Assembly (NCBI GenBank): GCA_030628245.1
Contig: DAOVRI010000017.1
Coordinates: 1-14,683 of the forward strand
DNA from: Dehalococcoidales bacterium
GTDB lineage: Bacteria; Chloroflexota; Dehalococcoidia; Dehalococcoidales; RBG-16-60-22
DNA: 14,683 bases
Direction of reading: 5' to 3'
The position numbers and the translations under genes are program-made. This document shows positions 1 to 7,090 of the stretch, piece by piece (the stretch's first letter is position 1; each line of letters opens with the position of its first letter). Below the pieces are notes generated by a model. The model was not told the origin of the DNA. It did not search any database and saw nothing but the letters and a program-made list of their open reading frames with translations.

Positions 1-336
1 CAATTGCCCCTCATCCAGACCGAAAAAATGTCCTATCTCGTGGAGTACGGTGATGCCTACCTCAACCTCTATCTCGGCGTGTGTACGACAGGCGCGCTCA
101 ATTGGCCCCTTATAAATAGTGATGCAATCGGGCAGGATAGTGTCATCCATTGAGCGTTCCACCAGGGGCACACCCTCATAAAGCCCCATAACATCCGGCA
201 TATCATCGGGGGGTTCGTCCTCTACAATGACAACCACGTTCTCCAGATAGCCTTGAAACTCCTCCGGCAGGGCTGTCAGGGACTTTTCTACCAGCCGTTC
301 AAATCCTTCATGAGATAATTCATCTTTTCTTACCAT
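1..336 (-). CDS. Zincin-like metallopeptidase family protein (3' end cut by window edge)
   Basis: Reading the minus strand from ATG at 336 gives 112 codons with no stop before the window ends. The start is MVRKDELSHEGF, and near the end is HEIGHFFGLDE, a full HExxHxxGxxD zinc site (H99, E100, H103, D108). A short acidic protein with a single HExxH close to its C-terminus is typical of the small 'metallopeptidase family protein' group (Zincin_1, PF06262), normally about 115-135 residues. Only the last few residues should therefore be missing. There is no signal peptide or membrane segment, so it is probably cytoplasmic. The family's substrate is not known. Neighbouring genes give no functional clue. 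The motif is seen directly; the family name is from memory of family features. Confidence 0.85.
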   Translation of the reverse strand, partial: MVRKDELSHEGFERLVEKSLTALPEEFQGYLENVVVIVEDEPPDDMPDVMGLYEGVPLVERSMDDTILPDCITIYKGPIERACRTHAEIEVEVGITVLHEIGHFFGLDEGQL

Positions 337-450
337 GGCTGTCTACTCGTTGATGGTTCTACGGTAATGACACCAATGAATGAACATTCCGCCCAATTGT
401 TAAGCCACTGCCTCTATTAAAATTTCTTGCAAGTGATGACAATCGTGACT

Positions 451-726
451 CTAAGTGTTTCTCTGCGGCCACCAGCGAGGGGGAACAGATATTCCCTTAG
501 TAATCGTAATCCAATTATATTCGTCTATGAACTTTGCCAGCGACTTCCTTAGTGAATAACCCAGTTTTTCACAAAGGAATATCTCCGGCTCGCCCATCGG
601 ATAGGACTTACGGAAGTCTCTGATAACTTCGTGCCCCATCTCGCTCATTGTTGATAGAAAAGCGAGATATCCTTTTCCAGTGCCATTGATTTGTGGATTC
701 ATTTTGGCGTAATGCCCCACCTCCAA
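451..726 (-). CDS. Doubtful small hypothetical protein, possibly a gene remnant
   Basis: This is an open frame of 91 codons if read from TTG at 726, or 83 codons from an internal ATG at 702. A GGAGGTGG stretch lies at the TTG/GTG region, about 17 bases before the ATG, which is too far for a normal ribosome binding site there. The product is soluble and mixed in charge, with a helical-looking middle (SLRKSLAKFIDEYNW) and an odd tail (PPRWWPQRNT). I recognise no family. It could be a small real gene, the C-terminal remnant of a longer one, or chance. The ORFs on the opposite strand look worse. It sits alone in a gene-poor stretch. Confidence 0.3.
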   Translation of the reverse strand: MEVGHYAKMNPQINGTGKGYLAFLSTMSEMGHEVIRDFRKSYPMGEPEIFLCEKLGYSLRKSLAKFIDEYNWITITKGISVPPRWWPQRNT

Positions 727-1299
727 TAATAGGTTTCCTATTCGTGCTGAGAGGTTCTTGGATGATACACCCTTTGTTTGAAAGAGTCAATATGTTTAGT
801 GGGATAGCTTCTCGCAGGCCGGGTAGCCGAGAGCAAAAACGCTTGGTTTATCTGACTAGGCATAAACATAGGCTAAGCATCACTACGATACCCAACTCGC
901 CTCTCACCCTGATTGCACAATTGTCCACAATGTGCAGTCTCAGGCAACAATCGCTTATGTTGTGTGATATTGAAAGAAATGGCCATCCATGTTATTCTAA
1001 TTGTCACAGGGATTGCCGAAAAGGATTAAATTACTGAGCACCTGATTCGGTAAAAAGAGGCTCATTTTCGCTGCGCTTTATGCGCAATTATGATACATTC
1101 TCTAGCGGAATTTATATTCATCTACACCCTGAACAGTATTATATCTCCTAAATAACTGTCACTTTTCAAGTCAATACTAATTGTCTTTGAGGAATATCTA
1201 GCACATTCCATCTTGACTGTAGAGCTCTTGTCAAATGTTGTGGAAATTCCTTCCAGCATCAAGACCATCGAATTCGAAGTTGGCCATTTCTTCACGTCC
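727..1299. other. Gene-poor intergenic stretch
   Basis: No frame here gives a protein-like product. The open frames at 693-1037 (+) and 1213-1455 (+) are rich in Cys, Ser, His and Arg, have no ribosome binding site, and resemble no family. The sequence is AT-rich and full of stops. I see no tRNA, CRISPR array or strong terminator. It may be decayed former coding DNA. Its right end carries the promoter for the transporter genes. Confidence 0.6.
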
Positions 1300-1328
1300 T
1301 TGACAACGCGGCTACGCCTATATATAAT
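1300..1328 (+). promoter_or_regulatory. Sigma-70 consensus promoter upstream of livG
   Basis: TTGACA at 1300-1305 and TATAAT at 1323-1328 are both exact consensus hexamers, separated by 17 bases. The predicted transcription start is near 1335, leaving a leader of about 140 bases before livG. A weak inverted repeat (TTCCCT 1341-1346, AGGGAA 1369-1374) lies in the leader. I see no operator that I can name. The position and strand fit a main promoter for livGFHM. Confidence 0.75.
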
Positions 1329-1476
1329 TTGCTTTAGTAATTCCCTTTTTGATAATGGGCAACATCTCAGGGAAAACCAGCCCAGCGTTTGCCGGTGGTT
1401 TCAACGGATATCATATATACAGGCCTCCTCTAACCAGTTTTCTCTACCTGTATAGCAGGATAAAAGAACGATAATC

Positions 1477-2214
1477 ATGGACAGTAGTAACGTTGTTCTC
1501 CGTTTGGACAAAATATGTAAGAGCTTTGGCGGGCTCCAGGTCCTGGTAGACTTGGACATGAACGTGGAACGAGACGAGATGCTGGGGCTTATCGGCCCTA
1601 ACGGCGCCGGTAAATCGACGGTGTTTAATGTCATCACATCCATTTACAGGCCAGACCGTGGTGATATTTTCTTTCTGGGGGAAAAAATTACCGGTCTGGC
1701 CCCTCACAAGGTATGCCACAGAGGGATTTCGAGAACCTACCAGCTCGTGAAGACCTTCCTGAAGATGACCGTGCTGGAAAATGTAATGCTAGCCTCTGTC
1801 TACGGCGGGAAGCACCCGGATAAGGGAACCATGGAAAGGGCGCTGGAGACTTTGGAGCTTGTTGAGCTAACCCCGCGGAAAGATATACTGGCAACGCATT
1901 TAACACTCTCTAACCGGCGTCTGCTGGAGATAGCGATGGCCCTGGCTTCAATGCCGGTACTCACGCTGCTGGATGAGCCGATGGCCGGTCTCACCACGGT
2001 TGAGATCCATAAACTGCTGGAGGTAATCAAGCGTGCCAGGGATGAAAGAAAGTTCTCTATTATATGGATTGAGCACCGGGTGGATGCCATCCTTGACTTT
2101 TGCGATCGCGTGGTAGTCCTGGATTACGGTGTAAAGATTGCCGATGGCAAACCTGATGAAGTAGCCAACGACCCTAAATTTATCGAGGCGTATCTTGGCG
2201 AACCAGCTGCTTGA
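1477..2214 (+). CDS. livG: Branched-chain amino-acid type ABC transporter, ATP-binding protein LivG
   Basis: This is one of two cytoplasmic ATPases that would power the importer encoded here. The 245 residues match the usual LivG length. Walker A is GPNGAGKST (40-48), the Q-loop glutamine is in TYQLVKTF (Q89), Walker B is LTLLDEP (162-168), and the H-loop histidine is in WIEHRVDA (H200). The signature region is odd: where LAYGQQ or LSGGQ is expected, the protein reads LTLSNRRLLEIA (142-153), with no glycine. I recall a LivG-like subfamily with similar 'LTL-x-x-R' signatures, so this is probably lineage variation, not damage. The ATG at 1477 has only a weak AGGA 16 bases upstream. The stop overlaps livF by 20 bases. 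Substrate could be amino acids, amides or other small carboxylates. Confidence 0.92.
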   Translation: MDSSNVVLRLDKICKSFGGLQVLVDLDMNVERDEMLGLIGPNGAGKSTVFNVITSIYRPDRGDIFFLGEKITGLAPHKVCHRGISRTYQLVKTFLKMTVLENVMLASVYGGKHPDKGTMERALETLELVELTPRKDILATHLTLSNRRLLEIAMALASMPVLTLLDEPMAGLTTVEIHKLLEVIKRARDERKFSIIWIEHRVDAILDFCDRVVVLDYGVKIADGKPDEVANDPKFIEAYLGEPAA

Positions 2215-2932
2215 AGTTAAGAGTGTCGACGTTTTTTACGGAGACGTACAGGCTCTGTGGGAGGTATCGATTCAGGTCGAGGAGGGTACTATTGTCGCCC
2301 TGGTAGGCGCTAACGGTGCCGGTAAGACGACCTTATTGAAGACGATTTCTGGCATAAATAGCGCCGCAAGAGGTGAGATACTTTTCTCGGGGGAACATCT
2401 GGAAAATCTTAAGCCCCAGAACGTCGTGGACAGGGGCATCATGCATGTCCCCGAAGGCCGGCGCCTGTTCGCTAATCTCACGGTTCTGGAGAATTTGAGA
2501 CTCGGTGCTTATGTTCCGAGGGCCCGTCCCTTCTTCGCCGAATCTCTGGAACGCTCCTTCACACTTTTCCCCGTACTGCAAACTCGAAAAAACCAGAAAG
2601 CAGGTTCGCTGAGTGGCGGTGAACAGCAAATGCTGGCTATTGCCCGGGCTTTAATGGGCAGACCGAAACTCCTGATGCTTGATGAACCTTCCCTCGGTCT
2701 TAGCCCCATTTTTGTCAAGACGATATTCGAACTTATCAGTACCTTGAACGAGCAGAAGGCGACGATATTGCTTGTCGAGCAGAACATTAATCAGGCTTTG
2801 AAGATTGCCCACCAGGCTTATGTCCTCAAGACTGGAAAGATTGTGATGAGCGGCGCAGGAAACGAACTCCTGGCGGACGAAGAAATTCGTAAGGCCTACA
2901 TCGGGGAGCGCGTCGGCAGGCGCCAGAGGTGA
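2195..2932 (+). CDS. livF: Branched-chain amino-acid type ABC transporter, ATP-binding protein LivF
   Basis: This is the second ATPase of the importer, 245 residues. Walker A is GANGAGKTT (38-46), the signature is a clean LSGGEQQ (139-145), and Walker B is LLMLDEP (159-165). The H-loop position is glutamine (LLVEQN, Q196), as is usual for LivF. The start is TTG at 2195, inside the end of livG; GAGG at 2185-2188 is well spaced for it and the N-terminus (ANQLLEVKSVDVFYG) aligns with the family from this point. The overlap with livG implies translational coupling. Its canonical signature complements the degenerate one in LivG, so the heterodimer may hydrolyse ATP mainly at one site (inference). 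Confidence 0.93.
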   Translation: MANQLLEVKSVDVFYGDVQALWEVSIQVEEGTIVALVGANGAGKTTLLKTISGINSAARGEILFSGEHLENLKPQNVVDRGIMHVPEGRRLFANLTVLENLRLGAYVPRARPFFAESLERSFTLFPVLQTRKNQKAGSLSGGEQQMLAIARALMGRPKLLMLDEPSLGLSPIFVKTIFELISTLNEQKATILLVEQNINQALKIAHQAYVLKTGKIVMSGAGNELLADEEIRKAYIGERVGRRQR

Positions 2933-2936
2933 ATGC

Positions 2937-3818
2937 TTGAATCTTATACTCACTCTCCGGGTTCTGGTTAACGGTGTCCTTTTCGGGACGACTTACGGAA
3001 TAGCCGCTGTCGGGTTGAGCCTTATCTTTGGCACCATGCGCATTATTTTCTTCGCCCAGGGGACATTCATTATATTTTTCGCGTATATCAGCTACTGGCT
3101 ATTGACCCTCCTGGGTATTGACCCTTATCTATCGCTAATTATTGTTATTCCCGCATCTATGCTGCTAGGCTCGGCGCTTTACTACGGCATCTTCAAGGAG
3201 GCCGCCGCCAACGAAGACAAGAATATCTCCCTTCTGCTCGCCATTGGGCTGATGTACCTCATGGAAAACTTCATGCTGGTGGTCTGGACGCCTGACCCGA
3301 GGTCGGTGGTGACATCATACACTACCCTGGTATTCCGACCGTTCGGTATTGTTATTCCCTTTACCCGGCTGACCACGTTATTTATCGCTGTTCTGACGGC
3401 AGCAGGCGTCTTCATTTTTCTTAAGAAGACTCTTATTGGCACAGCTGTCAGGGCCGCTTCCGAGGACGTGGTGTCCACCACTCTGATGGGAATCAACCCT
3501 AACTGGGTCAACGCCGTTGCCTTCGCCATCGGCATTGGTCTGGCGGGTGTGGCTGGAGTTGCCCTGGCGACTATCTACCCATTTGACCCCAGTTACGGTT
3601 TTATCTTCGCCATCAAGGCTTTAATCGCCCTGGCCCTCGGGGGTATCGGCAACGTGTATGGCGCTCTGCTGGGGGGAATCCTGCTGGGGCTTATTGAGAG
3701 CCTGGGGTCCTTTTATGTAGGCGGCGGATGGGCTGATGCCATATCCTACGGCGTATTCCTGCTGGTTCTAATCTTCAGGCCTCAGGGCCTCTTTGGGGGT
3801 TCAATTAAAAAGGCATGA
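2937..3818 (+). CDS. livH: Branched-chain amino-acid type ABC transporter permease LivH
   Basis: This is an integral membrane subunit of 293 residues, the normal LivH length, with about eight hydrophobic segments. Family hallmarks are the N-terminal LVNGVLFGTTYGIAAVGLSL, the cytoplasmic coupling stretch GTAVRAASED (about 168-177), and the C-terminal ALGGIGNVYGALLGGILLGL. The start is TTG at 2937, four bases after the livF stop; AGAGGTGA just upstream serves as ribosome binding site. A nearby ATG at 2933 is in another frame and gives nothing useful. It pairs with LivM to form the transmembrane pore and contacts LivG and LivF. Confidence 0.92.
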   Translation: MNLILTLRVLVNGVLFGTTYGIAAVGLSLIFGTMRIIFFAQGTFIIFFAYISYWLLTLLGIDPYLSLIIVIPASMLLGSALYYGIFKEAAANEDKNISLLLAIGLMYLMENFMLVVWTPDPRSVVTSYTTLVFRPFGIVIPFTRLTTLFIAVLTAAGVFIFLKKTLIGTAVRAASEDVVSTTLMGINPNWVNAVAFAIGIGLAGVAGVALATIYPFDPSYGFIFAIKALIALALGGIGNVYGALLGGILLGLIESLGSFYVGGGWADAISYGVFLLVLIFRPQGLFGGSIKKA

Positions 3819-3821
3819 AAC

Positions 3822-4802
3822 ATGATAGATAAGATATATTCATATATAAAAGATAAGAGACACACAAATATATTTTTTACCGTTCTGGGTGCATTAATAT
3901 TTGCTATAATCCCGCTTTTTACCGATGTCGAGGCTTCTTACTTAATCTATTTCCTGTTTCTTACCTTTATTCATATAGTCATAGCCCAGGGGTGGAACCT
4001 GATAGCGGGATACGCCGGGCAAATCAGCCTCGGCCAGAATGCATTTTTTGGCCTCGGGGCTTATACTACCGCCCTTATCTGGCTCCATGATATAACAAAA
4101 ACGGGTTATTATTTTGACCCGGTTGTCATGATACTTAGCGGACTCGCTCCGGTAGTACTGGCTATCATAATCGGAATACCGCTGCTTTCCAGGCTCAGGG
4201 GCGATTATTTTGCCTTCGGCACCCTGGGAATAGGACAAATTATTATCGTGGTGTTTTTAAAGGCGCGCGCGATAACAGGCGGAGCCGATGGTCTGCACAT
4301 CCCCTCCACTGTTTATGAATCGATGATGCCTTATTACTATACGGGTTTGCTACTGGCGCTTTTTGCGATTGCTGTTGTCTATTTCATAACGAGGTCCAGA
4401 ATCGGGTTTGCCTTGAGGGCTATTAGAGAAGATGAGATGTCCGCTGCCTCACACGGAGTCTTTATCCTGAAATATAAGGTTTTGGCTTTTGCTGTGGGGG
4501 CTTTTCTTGCCGGGATAGCCGGCAGCTTGTATGCCTACTACCTGTTCCATATCAACCCTGATTCCGTATTGAACATGAACTGGCTCTTCTATCCTATCCT
4601 TATGTGCGTACTGGGCGGAACCGGAACGATAATGGGCCCTGTCATTGGCGCCTTTTTCATGACCGCGATTTTTTCCTTTGGGGATGTATATTTCGCGCAG
4701 ACGCATCCCATCGTCTCGGGCGTGCTTATTATCCTTGTAATGAAGTTCATGCCAACAGGTATCATTGGACTTAAAGACAGGATATTATCCCGCGGTAAGT
4801 AA
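3822..4802 (+). CDS. livM: Branched-chain amino-acid type ABC transporter permease LivM
   Basis: This is the second membrane subunit, 326 residues, at the shorter end for LivM. Recognisable blocks are GWNLIAGYAGQISLGQNAFFG after the first helices, the coupling stretch GFALRAIREDEMSAASHGV, and near the end VLGGTGTIMGPVIGAFF. There are about nine hydrophobic segments. ATG at 3822 begins three bases after the livH stop. It ends the plus-strand transporter unit. No hairpin with a T-run follows before the convergent gene at 4826, so transcription may read into that gene in antisense. Confidence 0.93.
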   Translation: MIDKIYSYIKDKRHTNIFFTVLGALIFAIIPLFTDVEASYLIYFLFLTFIHIVIAQGWNLIAGYAGQISLGQNAFFGLGAYTTALIWLHDITKTGYYFDPVVMILSGLAPVVLAIIIGIPLLSRLRGDYFAFGTLGIGQIIIVVFLKARAITGGADGLHIPSTVYESMMPYYYTGLLLALFAIAVVYFITRSRIGFALRAIREDEMSAASHGVFILKYKVLAFAVGAFLAGIAGSLYAYYLFHINPDSVLNMNWLFYPILMCVLGGTGTIMGPVIGAFFMTAIFSFGDVYFAQTHPIVSGVLIILVMKFMPTGIIGLKDRILSRGK

Positions 4803-4825
4803 TACGCTGCGATGCTTCCTGCCGG

Positions 4826-5047
4826 CTAGCGGTATTTAATCACGGCCCCCTCATCCGCAGATGATGCTAATCTGGAGTAGAGGCTCAGGTATCCTCTTTT
4901 AACCTTTGGCTCGGGTTTTTCCCAGCCCTTTAAACGTCTTTTCATCTCATCATCGGAGTATCCCATGGCCTTGAGAACGTTGCGTATATCTGCGTTTTCC
5001 AATCCACACAATGATGCAATGCTCTTCTTTTGGTAAGTCTTTTTCAT
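4826..5047 (-). CDS. Small conserved-looking protein of unknown function in the liv locus
   Basis: A 73-residue basic, soluble protein starting MKKTYQKKSIASLCG. ATG at 5047 is preceded by AGGAG at 5056-5060 with eight bases spacing, which supports a real start. Residues about 10-45 (SLCGLENADIRNVLKAMGYS followed by a Lys/Arg-rich helix) look like two short helices. The tail is RGYLSLYSRLASSADEG and then a basic end. I recognise no family and see no metal-binding Cys pairs or DNA-binding fold I would name. It lies just downstream of livK, behind a terminator-like hairpin, on the same strand. A regulatory or transporter-accessory role is possible but only inferred. Confidence 0.6.
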   Translation of the reverse strand: MKKTYQKKSIASLCGLENADIRNVLKAMGYSDDEMKRRLKGWEKPEPKVKRGYLSLYSRLASSADEGAVIKYR

Positions 5048-5084
5048 TTCAACTGCTCCTAGTCCCAGTTATAAATCCATTGGT

Positions 5085-5139
5085 AAAAAGTTTACCCCCG
5101 GCAATCCCTTTTCATGGGTCAGGAGAGTCGGGGGTAAAC
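5085..5139 (-). terminator. Terminator-like hairpin after livK
   Basis: Perfect 11-base arms GTTTACCCCCG (5090-5100) and CGGGGGTAAAC (5129-5139) enclose 28 bases that contain a small CCC/GGG inner pairing. Read on the minus strand, the stem is followed at once by five T residues (A-run at 5085-5089). It lies 42 bases after the livK stop, so it probably ends or attenuates livK transcription before the small gene at 5047. The loop is longer than in a classical terminator. Confidence 0.55.
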
Positions 5140-5180
5140 ATGCGCTTTCTATATTAGTATCAGGCTTACCTTGTTATCGA

Positions 5181-6455
5181 CTACCGTGCATCCCAGGCTG
5201 GTACCCACTTGAGCTTGTAGTCGCCCTGTGGCCAGACAGGCATCCGCTGCCCATCCATCCACTGCAGGCCGAGCATCGAGGTAAAGGCCAGACCGGCATC
5301 GTCGTACGTGACATCGCCCATGACTGTGCCTTTGAACTCACCACCGAAAACCGCGTCCCTGACTTTGGCCGAGTCAAGGGAGCCGGCTTTCTCAATTGCC
5401 AAAGCGAGGACCTGGACATTGGCGTACGGAATACCAATGCTGACGGAGTCCTGACCATCGTGGGTATCTCTGTACTTCTGTCCGATGTCCTTCGCCCCTG
5501 GATAAGGTAGTGTCTCAGCCCAGAATCCGTCGTGCATAATGTAATTGGAATCCGCACCAAGGCCATCAACGAACTCATTGGGCCAGAATCCCTTCCATCC
5601 ATGTATATACTTCAGATTCAACTGCTGCTCTTTCATCTGTCGTATCAGGACGATGCTATCAGTTGGAGAGCCCAGCCAGAAGAGAGCATCGCAGTTATTG
5701 GCCTCCATTTTCAGGATAGACGATGAGAAATCCTTTGTACCCGGCGTATACGGCTCATCGAGAGCAATGTTGTAATTATATACCTCTGCAAAGTGCTTGA
5801 ACCCGGAACCGAAACCCTGGCCATCCGGATTGTCTTCCATCATAAGAGCAATCGCCTTGGGACGTTCGGCTTCAGATTGTATGTCCAGTATCTGATATGG
5901 AACCTCTGCCGCGCCCGGAGCCGAAGTGAACATGTCTGAAGCCCACTGGAAATTCTGTTCCCCGAATTGGTCCAGCCAGGTCACACAGCAGGCCATAAAC
6001 ACCTTGTATTTCTCGGCGACGGTGGCCGCGGCGATGTTCAGCGGGGTAACATTGGTGCCCATAGCCAGGTCTATCTTTTCCAGTTTGATGAGCTTTTCCA
6101 TGGCTGCCGCAGCATCAGCGGCCGAGCTCTTATCATCCGCGAGTACGAGCTTTAACGGCAGTTTTTTGCCATATTCCTCGACATACACGCCGCCGGCAGC
6201 ATTGATATCCGCGACCGCCTGCTCATATGCCCACCTGTGGTCCGCGCCCGTCATGGCATTCATCCCGGTCATGGAAACGATTGCCCCCACGAGGATTTCT
6301 GTCTTTTCAGGTCCAGGGGCAGGTTCAGGGGCCGGAGCCGGGGCTGGAGCTGGGGCCGGAGCTGGGGCTGCGGCGGGTTCCGGTTCCGCACAGCCGCTCA
6401 ATAGGAGTCCGGATATTAGTATGACTACCAGCGGTATGAAAAGTAGTTTCTTCAA
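5181..6455 (-). CDS. livK: Branched-chain amino-acid type ABC transporter substrate-binding lipoprotein LivK
   Basis: This is the extracytoplasmic binding protein for the importer, 424 residues (Peripla_BP_6 / type 1 periplasmic binding fold). A lipoprotein signal peptide ends in the lipobox LLSGC, with C22 as the lipidated residue. Residues about 27-49 are an Ala/Pro repeat linker that tethers the mature domain. The domain begins at EILVGAIVSMTGMNA, as in the family. Later blocks such as NCDALFWLGSPTDSIVLIRQ and GIPYANVQVLALAIEKAGS fit. The start is TTG at 6455, chosen because AGGAGG at 6464-6469 sits eight bases upstream and the signal peptide begins MKKLLF. It is convergent with livGFHM, so it has its own transcript. 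The ligand is not predictable; amino acids, amides or aromatic acids are all known for the family. Confidence 0.93.
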   Translation of the reverse strand: MKKLLFIPLVVILISGLLLSGCAEPEPAAAPAPAPAPAPAPAPEPAPGPEKTEILVGAIVSMTGMNAMTGADHRWAYEQAVADINAAGGVYVEEYGKKLPLKLVLADDKSSAADAAAAMEKLIKLEKIDLAMGTNVTPLNIAAATVAEKYKVFMACCVTWLDQFGEQNFQWASDMFTSAPGAAEVPYQILDIQSEAERPKAIALMMEDNPDGQGFGSGFKHFAEVYNYNIALDEPYTPGTKDFSSSILKMEANNCDALFWLGSPTDSIVLIRQMKEQQLNLKYIHGWKGFWPNEFVDGLGADSNYIMHDGFWAETLPYPGAKDIGQKYRDTHDGQDSVSIGIPYANVQVLALAIEKAGSLDSAKVRDAVFGGEFKGTVMGDVTYDDAGLAFTSMLGLQWMDGQRMPVWPQGDYKLKWVPAWDAR

Positions 6456-6502
6456 TTCCTGTTCCTCCTTTAAAATCTAAAAAATTCTCTTTATCCAGCT
6501 TC

Positions 6503-6835
6503 TAATATAAATATTTTTTATATATACACCTCCTTTCACAGCTAACTAGAGTATTAATATTGGTATTTAATCTAATTAAAGCTACTGTTCCCAGTCTATA
6601 CGCAAGTGCTAACAATTATATAGCTGAATTTCATAATAGTCAACACACGGACTTGCACAATTTGCTTAATGATAGTACGTTAGCAGACAGAAAATCGTTT
6701 ATTAAGAGTTTTGTTGGCGAAGTACGAGTCACTGGTACAGAGGTTTTACTTACCTATAATTTACCAGTCTCCGAAGGTAAGTTGGTTAACGAGACCTGTG
6801 TAGTTCCCCCTATCGTACACTATGGTGGGCGGTAA
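6503..6835 (+). pseudogene. C-terminal fragment of a large serine recombinase
   Basis: The frame is open from just after a stop at 6503-6505 to TAA at 6833-6835. A TTG at 6562 is the first plausible initiator but has no good ribosome binding site. The last roughly 65 residues match my memory of the end of large serine recombinases: a short helical stretch (HTDLHNLLNDSTLADRKSFI), then KSFVGEVRVTGTEVLLTYNL, then PPIVHYGGR. The catalytic resolvase domain and the zinc-ribbon/recombinase domains are absent, and upstream DNA is AT-rich and non-coding. The final 13 bases overlap the 3' end of the tRNA-Val gene on the other strand. This is probably the leftover of an integrated element. The match is from memory, without a search. 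Confidence 0.72.
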
Positions 6836-6899
6836 AGGACTCGAACCTTCGACCTCTCGGATGTGAACCGAGTGCTCTAACCAACTGAGCTAACCGCCC
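6823..6899 (-). tRNA. tRNA-Val (anticodon CAC)
   Basis: Read on the minus strand, the gene has a perfect seven-base acceptor stem (GGGCGGT with ACCGCCC), a D-arm GCTC..GAGC, an anticodon arm CTCGG-TTCACAT-CCGAG, and a T-arm with TTCGAGT loop. The anticodon is CAC (6863-6865), reading GTG valine codons. The discriminator base is A and the CCA tail is encoded (6823-6825). All arms pair well, so the gene looks functional. Its 3' end coincides with the end of the recombinase fragment, which points to use as an integration site. Confidence 0.96.
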
Positions 6900-6918
6900 G
6901 TGTCTTGACTGTATATCA

Positions 6919-6947
6919 ATTCTAAACAAAAAAATACCTAAAATCAA
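6919..6947 (-). promoter_or_regulatory. Promoter for tRNA-Val
   Basis: On the minus strand, TTGATT (6942-6947) and TAGAAT (6919-6924) are separated by 17 bases. The predicted start lies about 12 bases before the mature tRNA 5' end at 6899, a normal leader length. Matches to consensus are four of six at -35 and five of six at -10. Confidence 0.6.
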
Positions 6948-6991
6948 GCAGCCGACCACTCTATTTTTTTAAAACGCGCTCCTTCCCAGAG

Positions 6992-7021
6992 TTGACGATG
7001 GTGTCCGGAAAAATGTATGAT
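6992..7021 (+). promoter_or_regulatory. Promoter upstream of etfB
   Basis: TTGACG (6992-6997) and TATGAT (7016-7021) are each one base off consensus, with an 18-base spacer. Transcription would begin near 7028, giving a leader of about 60 bases. The leader contains the hairpin TACCGC-TTCCT-GCGGTA (7042-7058) and a smaller GCGG/CCGC pairing before it. I cannot assign either to a known riboswitch. Confidence 0.55.
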
Positions 7022-7090
7022 GTGGCGGAGTCCGCACGATATACCGCTTCCTGCGGTACGAAACACCTGGTGAGTACTATAAGATAAGAT

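Noticed and set aside
693..1037. 114-codon open frame on the plus strand
   Set aside because: No ribosome binding site, odd composition with many Cys, Arg and Ser, overlaps another ORF, and no family resemblance.
1213..1455. 80-codon open frame before livG
   Set aside because: It spans the consensus promoter and has no start signal or protein-like pattern.
5926..6480. 184-codon open frame opposite livK
   Set aside because: It is a shadow of livK; the Gly/Ala repeats mirror the Ala/Pro linker on the coding strand.
6471..6560. A promoter for livK on the minus strand (TTAGCT-N17-TATAAA)
   Set aside because: The -35 hexamer matches consensus at only about half its positions, and the region is so AT-rich that such matches arise by chance.
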